DNA from: Lineus longissimus
Lineage: Eukaryota; Nemertea; Pilidiophora; Heteronemertea; Lineidae
Assembly (NCBI RefSeq): GCF_910592395.1
Contig: NC_088320.1
Span: 14,320,501 to 14,384,500 of the forward strand
Length of the DNA stretch: 64,000 bases
Direction: 5' to 3'
The translations under genes and the position numbers were made by a program. Positions 1 through 12,653 of this stretch are shown one piece after another; the stretch's first letter is position 1; each line of letters starts with the position of its first letter. The notes below the pieces were generated by a model. It was not told the origin of the DNA. It made no database searches and saw only the letters and a list, made by a program, of their open reading frames with translations.

Positions 1-489
1 GTGCTCCCTGCGAGGGACCTCAATATAGCGTTTTTATCTAATTATCTATCTGGTGGTGATGTTGTAAAAAGTACCCTTATGGACACTAGTTTAAACTGGG
101 TCTCTCACCACTTACATCTGCTTTCACAGTTAAGCAAGGCAAGTCAGGTCTTAATACCCCGGATGGGGTTACTGACTCACTCCGGTCCTTAATTTTTAGT
201 GAATCTTATCAGAAAACATACTCTACTGAGAGGACCCTCGCTAAATTACTCACCAAAGCTTTTTAATGTCACGTGCACTTTATATAAATATTAGCATTGT
301 ATCATGTGCATTATGTATTATTTTTTTGTGTATTATCTGTGTCGTTGATGAATTCAATTTATACTTCTCCTTTTAGGAGGATTTATCAAATAAGTCAATG
401 AATACCACTTGCAATTAGCACGTAGACAATTACAGCTAACAAACACAAATTCCACACCTCCTCAATTTTGGCCTAGATTAATGCTCATC
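1..489. other. No recognised gene
   Basis: AT-rich sequence. A short open stretch in the third plus frame ends at a TAA near 263, but no motif identifies it; it may be the tail of a decayed mobile-element ORF. No RNA gene or clear repeat is seen. Confidence 0.4.
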
Positions 490-2935
490 TTTTGTAATAT
501 CGGCTGAATTACTCTATACATTGAAACCTGTTGACACATATTCACTGGAAGCAGCTCTTGGGCGCAATTGATGATTTTTATTTCAATGAGAAAAATATTC
601 TTGTCTGGTGAAAATATTATTCCGCGAATATGTCCATCGACCGGCATTAGCGCAAATTTAATGACGCGAAAATTGTTTGTTCTACCGCATCTTTCAAGGC
701 CATAGATAATATGGTTACCATTTAGTTCTTACAGAGAGAATCTAAAGACTGGGACGGACACCGTGAGGCTTCACGGTGATGTTATGACGGGTTTTTTTTA
801 AAGCCCGGAAATTGTAATTGATAATGGTATATAATATTGATATTGTTCCAGGTGTTCTGATGCCATATACAAGGGCTAAATTGTGAGAGAAAAGCATTAC
901 TTCTGACATTCTACTCCAATATCAATCAGTTCTGGTTACATTTGAATGCCTTTCCCAAGGCTTGTCTAAACCGTCGTCCCGTTGCACAGTAGATGAAAAA
1001 ATTGACAAAACTGTTCAAATTGCTGAGAAAGTATGAAATAATGATGACAGCAAAATAGATATCAGGATGAATATCGAAACTTGAATATGTTTGAATTAGT
1101 CCAAGTATTTGGGTAATCCCACCCGGTACTTCAAGTACTATGAATATTACCGCCACTGTGACAACCCTGTACGTAACTATCTTCATTTGCTTGGCTCGAT
1201 GTGTATCAGTTTTGATGAGATGTGCAGAGGTCGCTTGCTTTAAGCCAGATAATATCAAGCCAGTGAAAAATGTCATAATTATTATTGGTATCGAAGAACT
1301 GAAAATGAAATATAGGCTTCTAATGTAGATGATGTCGTAATAATAGTTATAGGACAAATCACTCATGTCCCACACGGGCACGATCATTCGTGAGCAAGGG
1401 TCATATTGAAATGTCAACTCGTATAAGAAGATCAAAGGAATTCGATACAAGAAAGCCCCTAAACAAATTGCGAAAAGTAAAATGTAGGCATTCTTCTTCG
1501 TGCATATAGCTGCCGCCCGCAGAGGTCTGCAGACAGCAATGAATCGCTCCGTGGCAACGCAAACAGTGATATAGATAGATGCTGTCTTTGAAAAGAACTC
1601 CAGTGTGTTAAGATAACGCATTGCTTGCGCATGAAACAAAATATACTCGAACCAGAAACCTGTGTAAGTGTACAAGTCCTCCAATAACACACCAAATACT
1701 ACCGAAACTAAGACCAGACTGTCTGTCGCGGCTAAACCTTGTAGCAGCACAGAAGTTGATGTGTAAGGCCGCTCATATCCTATGCCAATAATCGCAAGTA
1801 CATTTGCTGGTAAACCAATTATTGCCATTATGAACGTTAATGTTACATTAACGGTGAAAACCACCAAATGATAGTAACCAGTCAAGGGATATATAGGATG
1901 CAAACATCGTCCACGCTCTATCGATGTGGTGAAAGGAATAGTTCCGTTTTTTGTCACCATCGTAGCTCGTAGCTGTTAAACATCTACGAGAAAATTATAA
2001 CAATAATATGTAAAAATTCTACTAGCCTTAACTGAAGTTCCCACCATTTCGCACTCCTGCATAAGGAAGCTCAAGTTTATACATCAAATCTAGCAGAATC
2101 CACTAGTCTGCACGTCATTGCTGTATATTAAAAACACGTGTCGAGGTAACGTCATAATCAAATTTTATGGTTGATTTTGTTAAATTTGAATTTGCTGAAT
2201 CATTTGTTGAATGTGAAAGACTTGACCATGTTGACTTGATTATCAAAACTGTAATATGTTGGATGAAATACCTGGTTTTCATGCGGAGGACATTTTTATT
2301 TTGGCCTTCTGACAACATATCAGTCATATATCTTGCCGACAAACAGAAGTCATTAAAGAACACACACCCCAAAGGAATCGATTTCATCAATGTGTTGATT
2401 ATCATCGGAAACGGCGCGTTAAATTACCACAACTAACTTATACCGAATTTCTCTTTAGCCCTCAATTAGCTTTTCATTCAGTTGGACAATTTTCCATTCC
2501 TGTGAGACAGTTCGAACAAAACTTTCCGTAATTCCCACACATCGGTTTCCAAAGAGTCTGTCCCTAAATCACCTGAAATTACTTGACAATATCCACTCTG
2601 ATCTGATGATAATGGTCGACGTCAACACCTCCATGATGGTGAACTCGAACTCCTTTTAGCAATCGGACTACCACTGTAGAGAACCACTGAATATCGATAG
2701 AAACGCAGCTTAACGCTCTTCGTCACCCTGTCAGTCAGCATGGTCAATGGGACACGAAATGAGAACAGTGGCATAGAGAACATATATTTCTACAAAACTG
2801 TTAAGGTTTCGATTTAATCACACTAGCTAGATGCGTACCTTTGAAAACAAATATCTACCTTGCAACTGGAGAAATAACTTTGCTATCGATGTTGTATTCT
2901 GTTTCGGTGACACGGAATATCGGTGATATCGGTAT
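490..2935. repeat. Left arm of inverted duplication carrying a GPCR gene
   Basis: The segment matches, in reverse complement, 14130-16725. Similarity covers the whole receptor gene, its upstream region and about 400 bp beyond its 3' end, with scattered substitutions and small indels. Upstream blocks conserved in both arms include a stretch that is open for about 90 codons in the right arm (14315-14587) but frameshifted here near 2620-2760, which argues that this upstream part is regulatory or decayed rather than coding. The arms are separated by about 11.2 kb of repeat-rich DNA. Confidence 0.85.
926..1960 (-). CDS. Rhodopsin-family (class A) orphan GPCR, copy A
   Basis: Single-exon ORF of 344 residues with seven hydrophobic segments. 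Visible class A marks: an N-glycosylation sequon at Asn5 in a short extracellular N-terminus, TM1 GLPANV with Asn53, TM2 Asp80 in LAATD, the end of TM3 as ERF (138-140) in place of DRY, TM6 Pro279 in a LEVPG variant of CWxP, and TM7 NSFVNFFIY (316-324) in place of NPxxY. The C-terminal tail is short and basic with a Cys at 341. The usual TM3 cysteine (3.25 position) is absent although an extracellular-loop Cys189 is present. The NSxxNFxIYC end is typical of peptide-type receptors such as the FMRFamide-receptor-like group; the ligand cannot be inferred. It is paired head-to-head with the near-identical copy at 15086-16123. Confidence 0.9.
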   Translation of the reverse strand: MVTKNGTIPFTTSIERGRCLHPIYPLTGYYHLVVFTVNVTLTFIMAIIGLPANVLAIIGIGYERPYTSTSVLLQGLAATDSLVLVSVVFGVLLEDLYTYTGFWFEYILFHAQAMRYLNTLEFFSKTASIYITVCVATERFIAVCRPLRAAAICTKKNAYILLFAICLGAFLYRIPLIFLYELTFQYDPCSRMIVPVWDMSDLSYNYYYDIIYIRSLYFIFSSSIPIIIMTFFTGLILSGLKQATSAHLIKTDTHRAKQMKIVTYRVVTVAVIFIVLEVPGGITQILGLIQTYSSFDIHPDIYFAVIIISYFLSNLNSFVNFFIYCATGRRFRQALGKAFKCNQN

Positions 2936-3439
2936 TTAATATTTGAGCGTACTTCCGGAGGTAGTTCTTGTGTGTATATTGCTAAACGGTACATACATCA
3001 CTGTGATCAACCCACACGCCAAATGCAATGCCTCTGGTCATTATTCACATGCGAGAAGTAAGCACACATTTCTTATTTCTTCAATGTTTTTAATACCAAT
3101 AGGCACATTAGGAAGAGTTTTTTTCAATGTACACCTCACGAAGTCAAAACCTTTATATATAAATAATTGATTTTCAAGATTCCGCATGCGCAGTCGACGT
3201 ACACTTTCTAAAAGCATTGATTTTGTCCAGAAACACATTGCGACCAGGAATAGTAGCCGCAATCATACATATTTATCTTGTCAGCACATGCTTTTTAAAC
3301 GATGTTTGGCTATCCTGATGCCGGTGTTAACGTATGAAAAATCCAAGGATAGAATATCCGGGGAAAACAGGTTTCTATAATTATACGCTTATTCTAATGG
3401 TCAGAAAAAGGAGTATTTTATGAAATTTCACGCCATATA
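2936..3439. other. Unassigned sequence between receptor arm and receptor relic
   Basis: Short overlapping ORFs run on both strands without recognisable motifs. No RNA gene or clear repeat is seen. Confidence 0.3.
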
Positions 3440-4005
3440 TCATTTCTGGTCACATTTGAACGCCTTCGACAGGATTTGTCTAAACCTTCGTCCCTTTATT
3501 TGCAGAGTAGATGAAAATACTGACGAACCTGTTATGCAAGTATCAATTCGTGTCTTGTACCCCCCTCCTCAAGGGTACGACACCTTATCACCCTATAACA
3601 ATATCTTAAGGCTCAAGCATCACCCTTTTTTCACCAATGCTACTTTTTCTTTCGTCAAGACATCACCATCAACAATATATCAGTTATCACCGTCATATAA
3701 AGTAACCGAACTAATTTTACTGGGTAAGGCTGTATGTTCGACAAGACATCGACACATTAGCATCCTTATTCTTTCCAGCTTCGCCAAATTTTCACTAAAG
3801 GAAAAATAAATACTACTCAAGCATCGGCAAAGATTAGTGGTGATAGCTTAACTACCCTTGGGTGATAAGGGTGATAAGGTGTCGTACCCTTGAGGAGGGG
3901 GGTACAAGAAACGAATTGATACTTGCATTAAGATCACCCAGAAAATACGAAATATTGGGGACCTCTAAATAGCAATGGTCAATATCGAGAAGTAAGCCTG
4001 CCCGG
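3440..4005 (-). pseudogene. C-terminal remnant of a third GPCR copy, split by a MITE
   Basis: About 95 bp at 3440-3534 align with the 3' end of the receptor at 926-1030, covering TM7 and the tail, with many substitutions. Weaker similarity appears to resume after 3930 (compare 3940-4000 with 1025-1085). The frame is broken by stops and a 393-bp element is inserted between the two parts. This is therefore a decayed member of the same receptor family on the same strand as copy A. The upstream part of the gene is not detectable. Confidence 0.65.
3535..3927. mobile_element. MITE with about 60-bp terminal inverted repeats, TSD TTA
   Basis: The left end starts TGCAAGTATCAATTCGT and the right end is its reverse complement. 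The inverted repeats continue for about 60 bp through CCCCCCTCCTCAAGGGTACG. TTA lies at 3532-3534 and at 3928-3930, consistent with a 3-bp target duplication of the PIF/Harbinger kind. It encodes no transposase and is non-autonomous. It interrupts the receptor remnant. Confidence 0.8.
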
Positions 4006-4796
4006 TTTGACTTGAATATTAAGATACGATATAAAGTCGGTTAACTTATTCATACATCATACAGTGCAGCCGTCTTTTAGATCGATGAAACTCGGGCATA
4101 AGGCGTTTCTCACAGTGTCTATCAGTTAGCTCTGATTTGTTCATCAGCTAGGTAGCAATTCAGTTCAGATAAGTCCTGTTATGCGAACAGCGTGCTCGTA
4201 GGACATATTTTTCTACTACCAATCGAATCGAATAAATAACCACCACTAAAAGCCAAAGATACAGTTATATACCTGACAACGGAAGAAATCGATTTACTGT
4301 AAAAGTTTACTGTTTGAATCAGTTTCTCATGTGAATATTGCTTAACAGTTCGAAAATCACCATGATCGTCCAAGGTCAAGTCCTCTAATCATTGTTCTCG
4401 TATTATCATTTGAGGAGGGTTTTAATTGTTCAAGACTACGATGACAAATGTAACGCTCGTTATAATCTTCGAGACTAAGTTTTATAAGCAAAGAAGCCAT
4501 TACTCGGGTAAAGTGACAATGGTTTATCGATGGTAGCAGCGGTCCGTTATAGAACGGCTTAACACCAGGGCTGCTATACGAAAATGTTTAAATTAACGAA
4601 TGTTATAACTAGGAGCTGCAAGTCGCGGAAGTGACTTAAAGTGTTGCATGTTGTTTCTCGATCATGAGATGTCGCAAATGTAAGAGCACCTTCTCTGGAT
4701 TGAGAGAGAATGTCGTGTTAACGTTGGCATCACCATTTGTTGCAAATTATTCTCATCTCAAATCGACGCCTTGTTTGGAAGGTTGTTTTGCCACAT
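3931..4796. other. Unassigned sequence
   Basis: Apart from the weak GPCR similarity at its left edge, I see only short ORFs and no recognisable motif, RNA gene or long repeat. Confidence 0.3.
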
Positions 4797-5110
4797 TAAG
4801 GCTGGTCTACGCTTGCAAAGTTCTCCCAGCATTTGTTTGCAAATATTATCAGCAAGCTTCTGTTTGGATTGGATGTCCTCACTCTGAAAGAACGGTAGAC
4901 TGGCAAACAAATGTTTGGGCGTCTTTTACAATGTTTTTGGTAAATTGAAGGGAGTTCCATTGCATTTCTTTCTCCAAATCTATCAAAACAATGGCGGAAT
5001 TCAAAAAGACATTTCATGAGGGCACATGCAGCAATATGTGCAACTGCTGTTAGACGTCGTTGCCGCTGGAACAACTAAAGCCTCGCTTGTCGTTGTTGGA
5101 GTTTTTGATC
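4797..5110 (-). mobile_element. Fragment of a PIF/Harbinger-like element
   Basis: The plus strand begins TTAAGGCTGGTCTACGCTTG, which resembles the terminal sequence of the complete element at 27817-28521 (GGTCTACACTAGCGAAC). The interior has the same tttgtttgc-rich texture, and the minus strand has a 92-codon ORF with an Arg-rich, Ala-rich start. I could not find a matching second terminus, so this is probably truncated. The assignment rests on terminus resemblance only. Confidence 0.35.
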
Positions 5111-5989
5111 TCCCGGGTAAAAAAGGAAGGTCACTTAGCATGTTGGTTTATATACGTTTTACCAACTCAAATTTGACACAGTTGGAATTATCTTTTGAAA
5201 GAAAATTCCATTGGTATGGTTGATTATATCATATTATGGGCATTTAAAAAAAATTCAGCGCTGTTATCAAGGTGATGTTGTGTGATTTGTAAAGTGCTGA
5301 AGTCCTAAGTAAGAACCTGATATTATTCCAAACAAAGACCCAGGTGTATGGTACGAAGTTTTCATTACCGATTTTGATCATAAATGTCATTGAATTTTGT
5401 CATTTTAAGCATAAATTCAACCAAAAAGTGGATTTTCTTATACTTTTCCTTGGTGCGATTGGGGGTGGACACAAAATAGAACGGCCAACAATAAACCACT
5501 TGTGAACATAAGTTGATCATTTCATGAGGGCTTTTAAATGCTTTGTTGATCACAGTCATGTCATTTACCTTTCTCTGCTTTGGTGAGCAGAGATTAATTG
5601 ATGAATTGGTTCTCTTGGAGAAGGTCCATTAAGTTACACACCATACGGATATTGCCTACGAGCATTTGATTTGACCATGGCCAATTAGAAATGTAGCTAT
5701 TGCCTTTATGTGTATGACCGACACCTGCATCTTCTGATGCACACGTCAGTGTACAATTCAGGATGTAGAGGGTGGCCCATTTTGTGTCCTGGGGCAAGTC
5801 ACTGTTCTTGAACAGACGACTGACTGTAAATTTGCAGAAGGCAATGACAAAAGTTCTACCACCCAGTGATGCATTTTTCCCTAGTTGAACCGCAGTGGTT
5901 GTCATCTGTCATTGGCTAGCGATGTGATACGCGGTGGTAAGACATCAAGAAATACAAAGTACCATGTTACATGGAGAAGCTAACTAATA
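5111..5989. other. Unassigned sequence
   Basis: The longest ORF is 103 codons on the minus strand (5594-5905) and shows no recognisable domain. It may be mobile-element sequence upstream of the mariner-like relic. Confidence 0.3.
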
Positions 5990-6640
5990 ATCGCACTATT
6001 GTGGATTACACAAGTTTCATATTTGTGATGGATATATTACAACTTCATGCAGCGACGATTCTGGCACTTAGGTCATTGATATCTGGTGAAGGCGACTTGT
6101 TATCTTGGTTCTCAATATTTCCCCGCAAAAAAATCACAGGAGGTGAGGTCAGGGGACCGTGGTGACCATTTAATCTCACGGTTGGTCGCACCAAATGTAT
6201 CTGCTACTTGCTGGAGACTTCAGTCCATTCCTCAGCCACTCGTTTACCTCAAACACACGCTGCTTAGTTCTAAGCTGCATTTTGCTGGTCTGAGAAAATG
6301 ATCAACATTTCCAAATTTTAGGAAGTGTGCAATGGAAACACATGCAAAAGGTTTGCATAATTTTGAGGCCAAACAAAAGGAAACCCTGCACTAGGCAGAC
6401 AATGTTTATTACCAACACGTTTGTCTGGTTGAGGACCAGTTCTGCCATGGTTGATTGAACTGTTTCGTGTTCAATCATCTCTGACAGTTAATTGGATTTA
6501 ATGGTGTCATAAGAAAGAGGACATCATTGGGTAATAGATGGTGGTTGTCAATTTCAAAAATATTTAGCCGTGTCCAGGAAATTAACAACTTAATCTCGGT
6601 TTCCTTTTTTTGAAAAACCCTGTATATTTTGAAGATTAAT
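5990..6640 (-). pseudogene. Internally deleted mariner/DUF4817-type transposase relic
   Basis: Read on the minus strand, 6290-6190 encodes a helix-turn-helix-like start (MQLRTKQRVFEVNEWLRNG). It is followed almost at once, in another frame, by 6170-6040 with RSPDLTSCDFF and a DINDLSARI-like C-terminal segment. The first motif resembles the N-terminal HTH and the second the last catalytic block of mariner-like (DUF4817-associated) transposases, so the middle of the gene is missing. The sequence near 6610-6635 (AAAACCCTGTAT) resembles a mariner terminus. Several stops and frame changes show it is dead. Confidence 0.55.
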
Positions 6641-6900
6641 GCAAAGAGAGTGCTTACAAATCCTATTATTTTGCAAGATGAGACATTTCACTGAAAAAGC
6701 TGCTCATATATTCATGTTGTCATAGACCCAATGATCAGTGTGTCAAAGTTCTAACAAAATTGACCCAACATAAAGCGTTCTAAGAACAAAATATTTTTTG
6801 TAAAGTTTCTGTTCATCAAAGTCACTATTTTCAAAAATCAACCATGTTCCTAGTCCTAGCTACAATGCTATATATATGTGTATATATTAAACATCGTGTA

Positions 6901-9648
6901 TCCAGAAGTATTAGGGTAGCAGGAAGGGTTGGGCGTTTGTGGTTTCTGAGTCTGAGGGGGTTGGTGTCTGTTGACTGTGCTTTAAGAGAGACTAGGCATG
7001 GCGCCAGTCTCTCTTAAAGCACAGTCAACAGGCATTTGGTCTCAGTATTTGGGTTTTGATTGCCATGACTGTACCCCTGTAAAAGTCAGAGGAGGAGAAG
7101 TTTGGAATGATGAAAGCATTGAAGAAGAAGAAATGTTATTATATATTGAGGAAAGCAAAATTTATTATGAGACTAGAAGGCAGTGTCCTGACTTGATTAT
7201 TTTGAAAATGGCAGTCTGAACACATTAAAAGGTGGAACATGGCATTTTATCGACCTTGAAGTGTTCCGCAGTTAAAGGGAGACTATAGGCAGCAGCTAGG
7301 TAGGCAAGATAAAGTCATACAATTTGCCAATAGGGGTCAGTCATATCTCTAGGCATGGCGCCAGTCTCTCTTAAAGCACAGTCAACAGGCATTTGGTCTT
7401 AGTATTTGGGTACAGAATCAAGGCAGCTCAGAGAGCAATGATTGAACGATGCTGTGGACAAGTCCAAGGATACTGCATCAGTCACGACCAACTTCTCATC
7501 AGAAAGCGTCACCACCAGCATATTCAATGTTCAGTTCCAACCTGTACCAGTCCAATGCACGCCTGTCATGGTCAGCAGTGGTCAGCTTAGCGCGATATGG
7601 AACATTCTTCCGAAACTCAAGCGAGGGAAGTCTGCTCATTAGCCTATCTCGCGCACTGCTCCTTCTTGTCAAACATCGTAGTGAAATCGTGGTACAGTGG
7701 GGCGTCCTCGAGGATTGCAGCTGGTCGGACAGACGTGAGGTGGAATGTGGGCGGCTGCACTTCTTCGTTGATGTGCGATGGCAGATAGCACAGTTGTTGC
7801 GTTGCATGACAGCTGAAAGTGAATGTGATATCATAGAACTGAGGCGTTTGCAATGAGACTATAGGTGAAGTAGAAGCAAGGAGTGAAATGGGCCATCTTC
7901 CAGTGACTAATATACAGAGTAAGGGCACTGGGTGTTGTTAGATTCAGCATTGATTGTATTCCTCGTACAAGCGTGAATAGTGTGGACATACAGTGAGAGG
8001 TGAGAGACCCCTATTGACTACTTCTTGTAACTTTATCTTGGATATTATATTAGTACTGAACTTCTAGCCATGGATTATGAAGAAATTGAAGTTGTAGGCA
8101 TGGAATATGAAAAATTATTCAACGTTGAAAGACATTATTCCATGAGGCTTTGCCGTGATCGCAAAGGATGCGACGCGATTGGTTCACATGCTAATGAGGT
8201 ATGATAATGATAATTACCTCTATAATGCTACTTGGATAGCGACTGTGTCGTTGATTGCAACAGTGGTCTATGTCAATGTGTGCCTGTAATGTCAATGAAG
8301 TATGATGAGGTGATGACGATAGTGCAATTGACCAGGTGGCGCATTTTAGAATCAGCAGTGAGCACTGTGTGTAACATGGTGGAGGCAGCGGAGATAATAA
8401 CTGTGTCGAAAGTATTGTTATAGGGCCTTCCCTAGGCCCATGGGGTTAAATTTACAATCCACGATTGAAAAGATGTAGTTTGATCGCATTCAACTATAAA
8501 TCCATTGAACAGTTGTGTTCCTTGGCTTTAGTCAACCGATGACATTTTGTTGGGCCATGATCGGGGATTGTAAACTGTAAATGTATTATGGACTGGGAGA
8601 CGGGGGAAACACAAGTGAAATAGACCAAAACAAGTGATTTTGGGGCTTTGGTTTAGACGCATGCCCCACATGCGCCATGCAGGATTATGCGGGCTTATAC
8701 GGTTCATGTGAACTTGTTGACATCTACATGATCTAGTGCCGTTATTGGTCATGGTACATGGTAGGCCTAATCATCATGGCAATATGTTTCAGGAAAAGCT
8801 CGGAGTAAAATGAACTGCCGATGAATAATGATGTTGTTCATGTTTACCATGTTTACTATACATAGCCATAGGGTATGCACTGGCCAGTGCACTTTCTGCA
8901 CGTCGTCATGGTCATGTTACATGTACGTGATACCTTGCATATTTTGTTTTTTGAATGCGCATGCTTTTTGGGCAAAATCACTTGTACCAACACTAATGAA
9001 TAATGTCTTCTTATCCCTATGACTCCATACACAGTGAGGGCATTGTCCCATTCTCATCAAATGGTAACTTATTGTACCGTATTAGGGTGGAAGTTGGGGA
9101 GCAGATACCTACCGCTGCACGCCTGTCATAATCAGCAGTGATGAGCTTAGCGCGATATGGAACATTCTTCAGAAACTCAAGCGAGGGAAGTCTGCTCATT
9201 AGCATATCTCGCGCACTGCTCCTTATTGTCAAACATCGTAGTGAAATCGTTATGGAAAACGTCTGGCTTTGCGCCAGACGTTGAGACTAATAAGTGAAGA
9301 ACTAGTAGGTAAAGAACTTCTACTTGCGCGAGACTGCTCTGATAAAATTATCATTGCAGAGACTACGGTGACGTACACATATATTTTTTACAATCAAAAA
9401 TGCCCTCAAAAGACGACATGGAATGATTATTTTATTGATATTTCCTACTATATACCTTCCAATTATCACTTTATACAAATAGATCGGCGTTAGGTCGCAT
9501 GCTTTTCTTTCCTGGTGACACTATAAAGCAAAATAGTTGCAACCCCGTAAATGCGCTATAAGTCCAATAATAAGTGACGGTGACCCGTTATAAATGTTTC
9601 GCCAGCTTCGCTTTTTTGCCGCTACGCGGCGCGTTGGGCCCTTGCGTC
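6901..9648. repeat. 2.75-kb interspersed repeat, copy 1
   Basis: Matches 9897-12653 almost base for base in the same orientation. The copies start with TCCAGAAGTATTAGGG and end with GCCCTTGCGTC, and sequence outside these points is unrelated. The unit contains a 26-bp-arm hairpin (6968-7031), a second copy of part of that arm near 7350-7405, and an internal direct repeat of about 150 bp (7550-7695 and 9110-9255). The short ORFs it contains (for example 73 codons at 6998-7219) are the same in both copies but show no known domain. It is probably a non-autonomous or decayed mobile element. Confidence 0.85.
6968..7031. repeat. Perfect hairpin, 26-bp arms and 12-bp loop
   Basis: CTGTTGACTGTGCTTTAAGA and the following AGAGACT are repeated as a perfect reverse complement after AGGCATGGCGCC. 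The same hairpin occurs in copy 2 at about 9964-10027. The right arm is repeated once more about 350 bp downstream, in direct orientation, in each copy. Confidence 0.9.
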
Positions 9649-9896
9649 TAGTATTTTTTAATCTCTACCTCGGGTGACACATAATGTATGGTTTAAAATT
9701 AGGATTTTCTATACACGTCTGGTTATATAATAATCACACAAAGCAGCAGTGACCCATATCCTCTACCCAAAGGAGGTGTTAAATACTGCTGCCCTCTGTT
9801 GGATTAGTTACTGGATCAACTCACCAATGAGATCCCAAGCCCGACAATACCCAATTTCTACCACCGCCTCGGTTCAGCTGTTTATACTCTTCCCAT
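9649..9896. other. Spacer between the two 2.75-kb repeats, with one half of an inverted repeat
   Basis: Not shared by the two flanking repeats. Positions 9809-9871 are the reverse complement of 12653-12714 with a few mismatches, so copy 2 is enclosed by an inverted repeat of about 62 bp. Confidence 0.7.
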
Positions 9897-12653
9897 CCAG
9901 AAGTATTAGGGTAGCAGGAAGGGTTGGGCGTTTGTGGTTTCTGAGTCTGAGGGGGTTGGTGTCTGTTGACTGTGCTTTAAGAGAGACTAGGCATGGCGCC
10001 AGTCTCTCTTAAAGCACAGTCAACAGGCATTTGGTCTCAGTATTTGGGTTTTGATTGCCAGGACTGTACCCCTGTAAAAGTCAGAGGAGGAGAAGTTTGG
10101 AATGATGAAAGCATTGAAGAAGAAGAAATGTTATTATATATTGAGGAAAGCAAAATTTATTATGAGACTAGAAGGCAGTGTCCTGACTTGATTATTTTAA
10201 AAATGGCAGTCTGAACACATTAAAAGGTGGAACATGGCATTTTATCGACTTTGAAGTGTTCCGCAGTTAAAGGGAAACTATAGGCAGCAGCTAGGTAGGC
10301 AAGATAAAGTCATACAAATTTGCCAATAGGGGTCAGTCATATCTCTAGGCATGGCGCCAGTCTCTCTTAAAGCACGGTCAACAGGCATTTGGTCTTAGTA
10401 TTTGGGTACAGAATCAAGGCAGAATCAAGGCAGCTCGGAGAGCAATGATTGAACGATGCTGTGGACAAGTCCAAGGATACTGCATCAGTCACGACCAACT
10501 TCTCATCAGAAAGCGTCACCACCAGCATATTCAATGTTCAGTTCCAACCTGTACCAGTCCAATGCACGCCTGTCATGGTCAGCAGTGGTCAGCTTAGCGC
10601 GATATGGAACATTCTTCCGAAACTCAAGCGAGGGAAGTCTGCTCATTAGCCTATGTCGCGCACTGCTCCTTCTTGTCAAACATCGTAGTGAAATCGTGGT
10701 ACAGTGGGGCGTCCTCGAGGATTGCAGCTGGTCGGACAGACGTGAGGTGGAATGTGGGCGGCTGCACTTCTTCGTTGATGTGCGATGGCAGATAGCACAG
10801 TTGTTGCGTTGCATGACAGCTGAAAGTGAATGTGATATCATAGAACTGAGGCGTTTGCAATGAGACTATAGGTGAAGTAGAAGCAAGGAGTGAAATGGGC
10901 CATCTTCCAGTGACTAATATACAGAGTAAGGGCACTGGGTGTTGTTAGATTCAGCATTGAATGTATTCCTCGTACAAGCGTGAATAGTGTGGACATACAG
11001 TGAGAGGTGAGAGACCCCTATTGACTACTTCTTGTAACTTTATCTTGGATATTATATTAGTATTGAACTTCTAGCCATGGATTATGAAGAAATTGAAGTT
11101 GTAGGCATGGAATATGAAAAATTATTCAACGTTGAAAGACATTATTCCATGAGGCTTTGCCGTGATCGCAAAGGACGCGACGCGATTGGTTCACATGCTA
11201 ATGAGGTATGATAATGATAATTACCTCTATAATGCTACTTGGATAGCGACTGTGTCGTTGATTGCAACAGTGGTCTATGTCAATGTGTGCCTGTGATGTC
11301 AATGAAGTATGATGAGGTGATGACGATAGTGCAATTGACTAGGTGGCGCATTTTAGAATCAGCAGTGAGCACTGTGTGTAACATGGTGGAGGCAGCGGAG
11401 ATAATAACTGTGTCGAAAGTATTGTTATAGGGCCTTCCCTAGGCCCATGGGGTTAAATTTACAATCCACGATTGAAAAGACGTAGTTTGATCGCATTCAA
11501 CTATAAATCCATTGAACAGTTGTGTTCCTTGGCTTTAGTCAACCGATGACCTTTTGTTGGGCCATGATCGGGGATTGTAAACTGTAAATGTATTATGGAC
11601 TGGGAGACGGGGGAAACACAAGTGAAATAGACCAAAACAAGTGATTTTGGGGCTTTGGTTTAGACGCATGCCCCACATGCGCCATGCGGGATTATGCGGG
11701 ATTATACGGTTCATGTGAACTTGTTGACATCTACATGATCTAGTGCCGTTATTGGTCATGGTACATGGTAGGCCTAATCATCATGGCAATATGTTTCAGG
11801 AAAAGCTCGGAGTAAAATGAACTGCCGATGAATAATGATGTTGTTCATGTTTACCATGTTTACTATACATAACCATAGGGTATGCACTGGCCAGTGCACT
11901 TTCTGCACGTCGTCATGGTCATGTACGTGACACCTTGCATATTTTGTTTTTTGAATGCGCATGCTTTTTGGGCAAAATCACTTGTACCAACACTAATGAA
12001 TAATGTCTTCTTATCCCTACGACTCCATACACAGTGAGGGCATTGTCCCATTCTCATCAAATGGTAACTTATTGTACCGTAAACTATTAGGGTGGAAGTT
12101 GAGGAGCAGATACCTACCGCTGCACGCCTGTCATAATCAGCAGTGATGAGCTTAGCGCGATATGGAACATTCTTCAGAAACTCAAGCGAGGGAAGTCTGC
12201 TCATTAGCATATCTCGCGCACTGCTCCTTATTGTCAAACATCGTAGTGAAATCGTAATGGAAAACGTCTGGCTTTGCGCCAGACGTTGAGACTAGTAAGT
12301 GAAGAACTAGTAGGTAAAGAACTTCTACTTGCGCGAGACTGCTCTGATAAAATTATCATTGCAGAGACTACGGTGACGTACACATATATTTTTTACAATC
12401 AAAAATGCCCTCAAAATACGACATGGAATGATTATTTTATTGATATTTCCTACTATATACCTTCCAATTATCACTTTATACAAATAGCTCGGCGTTAGGT
12501 CGCATGCTTTTCTTTCCTGGTGACACTATAAAGCAAAATAGTTGCAACCCCGTAAATGCGCTATAAGTCCAATAATAAGTGACGGTGACCCGTTATAAAT
12601 GTTTCGCCAGCTTCGCTTTTTTGCCGCTACGCGGCGCGTTGGGCCCTTGCGTC
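9897..12653. repeat. 2.75-kb interspersed repeat, copy 2
   Basis: Near-identical to 6901-9648, with small differences such as an extra AGAATCAAGGC near 10425 and a few-base insertion near 12080. Unlike copy 1 it is bracketed by an imperfect 62-bp inverted repeat (9809-9871 and 12653-12714), which may be the true terminal repeats of a larger element or of an element into which the unit was placed. No intact coding region is recognised. Confidence 0.85.

Noticed and set aside
7442-7856. Possible LINE fragment (RIKAAQRAMIERCCGQVQ) in the 2.75-kb repeat
   Set aside because: Resemblance is limited to about ten residues and the frame ends at once; the surrounding unit shows no RT motif.
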